From Yersinia massiliensis (GTDB lineage: Bacteria > Pseudomonadota > Gammaproteobacteria > Enterobacterales > Enterobacteriaceae): a DNA stretch of 64,000 bases. The stretch covers positions 2,666,001-2,730,000 of the forward strand of contig NZ_CP028487.1 of the NCBI RefSeq assembly GCF_003048255.1, given 5' to 3'. Positions within the stretch are counted from its first letter, which is position 1; each line of letters starts with the position of its first letter. Shown in pieces: positions 60,484 through 64,000 of this stretch. The notes below the pieces were generated by a model. It saw only the letters and a program-made list of their open reading frames with translations, made no database searches and was not told where the DNA came from. Position numbers and translations under genes: made by a program.

Positions 60484-61386
60484 ATGAATTTAAAACAATT
60501 ACATTACTTTAAGCGTTTGGCAGAAAAGCAGCATTATACGGAAGCCGCCACCAGCTTGTTCATTGCTCAACCGTCATTAAGCCATGCCATATCGGAACTT
60601 GAAAAAGAGTTAGGCGTGACCTTATTTGAAAAAACGGGCAGAAATGTGAGGATAACGCAGTGTGGAAAAATATTTTTACCCTATGTTGAGAATGCATTGC
60701 TTGAATTGGAAAACGGGCGTCTTGCATTACGGCAAATGAACGGTAACCAAAATAACACCATCAGGCTGGCATTTATTTACACCATGGGAGAAAGAGTTGT
60801 CCCTCAGTTAATCGACCAATTTATACAAATTCCCGACAATAAAAATAAGCGCTTTTGCTTTTATCAAGGCACCTCTTCTTCCATTGTTGAAGATCTCAAA
60901 GCCGATAAATTCGATTTGGCTTTTTGTTCTCTTATGCCAGAGGAGCCTGAAATAGAGTTTATTCCGCTAATTAGCCAAGAACTGGTATTGGTCACTTCCC
61001 GTGACCATCCCTTGGCGCAACGTAATGAAAGTGAAATCGCTTTAGAGGATACCATCCCCTATCCGTATATCTTTTTTTCACAAAAAAGCGGGCTACGTCA
61101 GTTTATTGACAAAATGTTTATGCAGAAACAACTGATCCCAGAAATTACCTGTTATGTCGAGGAAGATACGGCAATGGTTGGGCTTGTGGGTATCAATTAC
61201 GGTATTGCGATTATGCCGCGTATCAGCACACTTTCGCATTCCAACGTCCATGTTATGCATATAAAAGATCCCGGCCCAACACGCTATATCTATCTGGCGA
61301 CCCGTAAAGATCAGGCGCTATCACCCGCAGCCTATGCATTTAAGAAGTTTGTCTTTAGTGCATGCCAACGAATGACCTTCACATAG
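60484..61386 (+). CDS. LysR-family transcriptional regulator inside the ydi cluster
   Basis: 300 residues. Helix-turn-helix at 18-40 (EAATSLFIAQPSLSHAISELEKELGVTLFEKTGRNVRIT), then a periplasmic-binding-type effector domain. The GltC/YwbI-like style is suggested by 'MNLKQLHYFKRLAEKQHYTEAA'. It is divergent from ydiN and convergent with ydiM. The corresponding E. coli ydiM-ydiN gap has no such gene, so this is an insertion or an ancestral gene lost there. It most likely regulates ydiN-ydiB-aroD and perhaps ydiM, with a shikimate or quinate-like effector (inference). Confidence 0.85.
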   Translation: MNLKQLHYFKRLAEKQHYTEAATSLFIAQPSLSHAISELEKELGVTLFEKTGRNVRITQCGKIFLPYVENALLELENGRLALRQMNGNQNNTIRLAFIYTMGERVVPQLIDQFIQIPDNKNKRFCFYQGTSSSIVEDLKADKFDLAFCSLMPEEPEIEFIPLISQELVLVTSRDHPLAQRNESEIALEDTIPYPYIFFSQKSGLRQFIDKMFMQKQLIPEITCYVEEDTAMVGLVGINYGIAIMPRISTLSHSNVHVMHIKDPGPTRYIYLATRKDQALSPAAYAFKKFVFSACQRMTFT

Positions 61387-61412
61387 CCGGGTTATCAGCG
61401 TTAATTACCTAT

Positions 61413-61441
61413 CGTGTAGACAACTGGCGTGTAGACAACTG
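61413..61441. repeat. Short tandem repeat between lysR and ydiM
   Basis: CGTGTAGACAACTG occurs twice with a 15-bp period. Confidence 0.7.
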
Positions 61442-61454
61442 CCTTGCAGACAGA

Positions 61455-61478
61455 GAGGATAACATCCTAAATATCCTC
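61455..61478. terminator. Weak hairpin between converging lysR and ydiM
   Basis: Stem GAGGATA / TATCCTC with a 10-base loop; no T run. It is the only hairpin seen between the two stop codons. Confidence 0.35.
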
Positions 61479-61518
61479 CCTGCCTACTTCTGATCATTCG
61501 CTGCCATACCTCAGTGCT

Positions 61519-62739
61519 TCATGCCTCAACTTGATTCATCTTAAGCCGATAGCCACGCTCTTTTCTGCTGCGATAACCAATGAATAACGCCGTTAAAAAG
61601 CCTGCTGCCGCGAGGCCAACATCAAACCACATAATGCTGGCGATACTGGTTTGCGAAAGTTTGGCGGTAATTAATGGGATGGTGAATGTGGCTAAACTCC
61701 CCGCGCTATAAAAAATAGCCGTGGCCTTGCCTTTGCCTTGAGGGAAACGCATAGCCATCAGTGTTAACCCTAGTTGCATGACGCCACCTGCGGCCGAGAA
61801 GCCAATGACAAATGAAAAAATAAAGACCGTCATCACCGTGGTATGCAAACAAACTGCTAGCAACGCAATAAATGAGATAAAGGTGTAAAGCATGAGTAGT
61901 GTGGTTGAACTTACCGTTTTCTTCACCAACCCTGCGGTGATAAAAACACACAGCAGCGAGCCTAAGGTGTAGACACTTAATAATTTAATCGACAGCGTAT
62001 AAGACATCCCTGCTACAAATTGCCCATACTGCGCCAACCACTGGCTGATGAGATAAAACGTCGCCATAGCGATGTAGCCATATAACGTAAAGCTAGCGAG
62101 ATCTACCATTGAGCAGGTATGACTTTGAGACGCAGTCACCTTAGCAACAGGAGGCTCGACCTCAGTACTGGGTAGTACATTATGCGAGGGGAATGGGCAT
62201 TTGAACAAAAATAGTGCATTCATGAACATGATGCTGGCCGCCACCAAAAATGACCAACCGAACCAAAGATCAAACCACACAAGAAGGCTTATCATAAACG
62301 GCAAAATAAACTGGCCGCCGGAAACAAACGCTTTGATGAGGATATTGGCTGTGCTCGGTGTCTTGGGGAAAGCCTCCATCAACGAGGGGTAGGTTCCCGA
62401 ATCGAGGAAACTGTTTGCCATCCCTGCCAAGAAACCGAAACAGTAGGCGACGACGATACTTTGGGTGCTGAGGACACCGAGGAAAAAACCGATGTAGCAA
62501 GCCATTCCCAAAAAGATAAAAGGTTTTCGACCAAAACGATCGGAGAGCATCCCCGCAATCAGCAGAATGCTGAGTCGCCCAATGCCCAATGAAGAAATCA
62601 CAACCGAGACACCTGCTGCATCTGTTTGCCACTGTTGCTGTAGATGAGGCATATTCAAACTGATCAATATGACCCCCATGCCATGGACCAGATAATTGAT
62701 ATACAGGCCGATAGACGTGGGTATGTAATTTTGTTTCAT
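61519..62739 (-). CDS. ydiM: Major facilitator superfamily transporter YdiM
   Basis: 406 residues from ATG 62739 (AAGG upstream). A TTG six codons earlier is not needed. Twelve predicted transmembrane helices; the MFS motif 'GRLSILLIAGMLSDRFGRKPFIFLGMACY' and 'GFLAGMANSFLDSGTYPSLMEAFP' match E. coli YdiM closely. Paralogue of YdiN (same 'SLGIGRL' and 'GFSAAGG' blocks). Transcribed alone, with about 400 bp upstream to ydiL. Substrate unknown. Confidence 0.9.
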   Translation of the reverse strand: MKQNYIPTSIGLYINYLVHGMGVILISLNMPHLQQQWQTDAAGVSVVISSLGIGRLSILLIAGMLSDRFGRKPFIFLGMACYIGFFLGVLSTQSIVVAYCFGFLAGMANSFLDSGTYPSLMEAFPKTPSTANILIKAFVSGGQFILPFMISLLVWFDLWFGWSFLVAASIMFMNALFLFKCPFPSHNVLPSTEVEPPVAKVTASQSHTCSMVDLASFTLYGYIAMATFYLISQWLAQYGQFVAGMSYTLSIKLLSVYTLGSLLCVFITAGLVKKTVSSTTLLMLYTFISFIALLAVCLHTTVMTVFIFSFVIGFSAAGGVMQLGLTLMAMRFPQGKGKATAIFYSAGSLATFTIPLITAKLSQTSIASIMWFDVGLAAAGFLTALFIGYRSRKERGYRLKMNQVEA

Positions 62740-63145
62740 ATAAGCCTTTTTCAGCAAAGAAATTTTTTTATTTGGTCTAGGGATGCTTTACGTGCTTTGA
62801 TAGAAAACTTTTTATGGATTTTAAAAATGATGCCGATGGGCATAATGGCCACTGGTGATTTCGGTCGTAAAAGATAGAAAACTCTCATCATTAAATTTAA
62901 TACGGCAGGCGAAATCTCACCTTATTTCCATACTAGCAATCCTATCCAGCAATAAATAATTCATTTTTTTAAAGCAATCCATAGATTATTTCTATTGCCA
63001 AAGAGTACTCATGCCTTTCGTTTTCTCTCGCCTTATCGCTGGGTTGATTTCAATGCTAATAGCTTATTATTAACTACATAATCGCAACATCCATGTTGGG
63101 TACTTAACAAATGCTAATTGTTATTTTTGTGGGCCAAGCTCTGCT
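62740..63145. other. Intergenic region between ydiM and ydiL
   Basis: 406 bp, AT-rich, presumably the ydiM promoter. A 77-codon plus-strand frame at its edge is antisense to the ydiM start and not supported. Confidence 0.4.
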
Positions 63146-63517
63146 TTAGCATAATCTTTCCAGATCATGAGAATAGAGCTCGGCTGCGACTGACTGATAT
63201 ATCTTCCATTCTAAAAAATCCCCTTCAGGATAGATTGAACGGAATGCCTCATAATCAGGGAAAAAACGCATCGTATTATTCCCAATACGATTGTTTATCT
63301 TGTCGATAATGGCATTAATCCTTTTTCTTCTCTTTTCGTTCATCAATGTCAGTGTTTCTATCACCGCAACGGGGATCACTTGTTCTCCATTCTCCCACTG
63401 TTGCCACATCTGCACTTTTTTAATTTCTTCGATATTATCACCTAAAATAAACTGCGCTGATTCTTCGATACTCATAAAAAAAAGCTGACGTAACGCCTGT
63501 AATTCTAAATAGTTCAT
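63146..63517 (-). CDS. ydiL: YdiL family DNA-binding-like protein
   Basis: 123 residues, E. coli YdiL in full: ELQALRQLFFMSIEESA at the start (helix-turn-helix-like), 'WQQWENGEQVIPVAVIETL', and an almost invariant tail 'IDKINNRIGNNTMRFFPD..F..IYPEG.F..WKIYQSVAAELYSHDLERLC'. The N-terminal helices resemble Cro/CI-type HTH folds that read 'WENG', so a regulatory role is likely, but no target is known. Its place beyond ydiM repeats the E. coli order and marks the end of the conserved cluster. Confidence 0.93.
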   Translation of the reverse strand: MNYLELQALRQLFFMSIEESAQFILGDNIEEIKKVQMWQQWENGEQVIPVAVIETLTLMNEKRRKRINAIIDKINNRIGNNTMRFFPDYEAFRSIYPEGDFLEWKIYQSVAAELYSHDLERLC

Positions 63518-63834
63518 AATACGATAACTCCTAGAGTGATCAGAACAGATGATTAGATAACACTAATTAGCCTTGGGACGAAATGATCATTATCACAATA
63601 AGTTAAACCGGTTATTCCCCTGCCTGCGGAGCAAGTGCGGTTATCATCGGTTTCCGGCTTATATCTCGTCGCCATTATGGACAACGACAGAACACTGTTT
63701 GGGTATTCGCGATTGTATCGCCAACAACGCCATTATTAAGTCTCAACTTTTTGGCGTAGATTTTGACGCTTACCGCTCAAATGTTAATATAGCGCGCAAA
63801 AGGAACCCAAAAATACGATGAGAAAGGACATGTT
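63518..63834. promoter_or_regulatory. Divergent region between ydiL and the LysM lipoprotein gene
   Basis: 317 bp. No supported gene; an 82-codon frame at 63573-63821 has no recognisable sequence. A seven-codon ORF (ATGAGAAAGGACATGTTTTGA, split as MRKDMF plus stop) ends on the TTG start of the next gene. Confidence 0.4.
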
Positions 63835-64000
63835 TTGAACACTGAAGGCAAAATACGTTTGTGGCCAAGGTTCGCGTTATATGCACTAGTGATCTTCCTA
63901 TTGGCGGGATGCTCAAGCAAAACAAATCGCGACTACTCGACCCTGCCTAAAGGCAGCTATAACGACAAAACCTATACTGTTCAGCGGGGGGATACGCTGT
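63835..64000 (+). CDS. LysM lipoprotein, YgeR/ActS-like, 3' end outside the window
   Basis: 55 codons are visible from a TTG start, chosen because AAAGGA lies 8 bp upstream. It has a basic/hydrophobic signal with lipobox LLAGC (Cys27), then a short serine-rich linker and the beginning of a LysM domain 'YNDKTYTVQRGDTL', which binds peptidoglycan. This start most resembles YgeR (ActS), a LysM-LytM lipoprotein that activates the amidase AmiC. NlpD has a similar architecture and cannot be excluded until the LytM part is seen. Confidence 0.7.
   Translation, partial: MNTEGKIRLWPRFALYALVIFLLAGCSSKTNRDYSTLPKGSYNDKTYTVQRGDTL

Overview
The window looks like the chromosome of a Gram-negative member of the Enterobacterales. 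The evidence is a complete ydiL-ydiM-ydiN-ydiB-aroD-ydiF-ydiO-ydiP-ydiQRST-fadK block in the Escherichia coli gene order, plus gltS, tyrosine phenol-lyase, yjhX/yjhP and a CdiB/CdiA locus. The genus cannot be fixed from sequence reading alone. An extra LysR gene inside the ydi block and the presence of tpl argue against E. coli itself.

Layout. (1) 1-1500: accessory cargo, with a truncated Ner-like regulator, an unknown protein with a nuclease-like motif, a small secreted protein and a lipoprotein. (2) 1743-15814: a defence island on the minus strand. Five tightly packed genes encode a C5 cytosine methyltransferase, two ~925-residue proteins, a 1982-residue DUF1998-type helicase (together the DruM-DruF-DruG-DruE layout of a type II Druantia system) and a Cas4/AddB-like Fe-S PD-(D/E)XK nuclease. 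The island is bordered by wrecks: an IS3-type orfA fragment, a frameshifted TacT-like acetyltransferase, the N-terminus of a P4-type integrase with a premature stop, and a decayed tRNA-Thr(CGU)-like sequence that fits an old attachment site. (3) 17.4-19.3 kb: YjhX and a two-methyltransferase fusion ending in YjhP. (4) 19.8-33.8 kb: a contact-dependent growth inhibition locus with transporter CdiB, a 2521-residue effector CdiA, an immunity gene, an extra CdiI_2-like immunity gene, an orphan toxin/immunity module carrying a 507-bp in-frame internal deletion, and a third module reduced to fragments. (5) 34-47 kb: tyrosine phenol-lyase with a perfect TyrR box and a CRP-like site far upstream, an SH3/NlpC-P60 lipoprotein, GltS, a Tat-exported beta carbonic anhydrase, and a two-component system with neighbouring exported hydrolases and a cupin that share a CTGACA-N4-TGTCAG palindrome. 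(6) 47-63.5 kb: the ydi/fadK cluster. (7) 63.8 kb to the end: the start of a LysM lipoprotein resembling YgeR/ActS.

How the genes work together. The ydi genes combine acyl-CoA activation (FadK), CoA transfer (YdiF), acyl-CoA dehydrogenation (YdiO) and an ETF/FixC/ferredoxin-like electron chain (YdiQRST), facing the AraC-type regulator YdiP. The same strand carries AroD and YdiB, two enzymes of quinate/shikimate metabolism, and two MFS carriers. The least described features are the nuclease appended to the Druantia operon, the CTGACA-N4-TGTCAG regulon and the unassigned CDI toxins.
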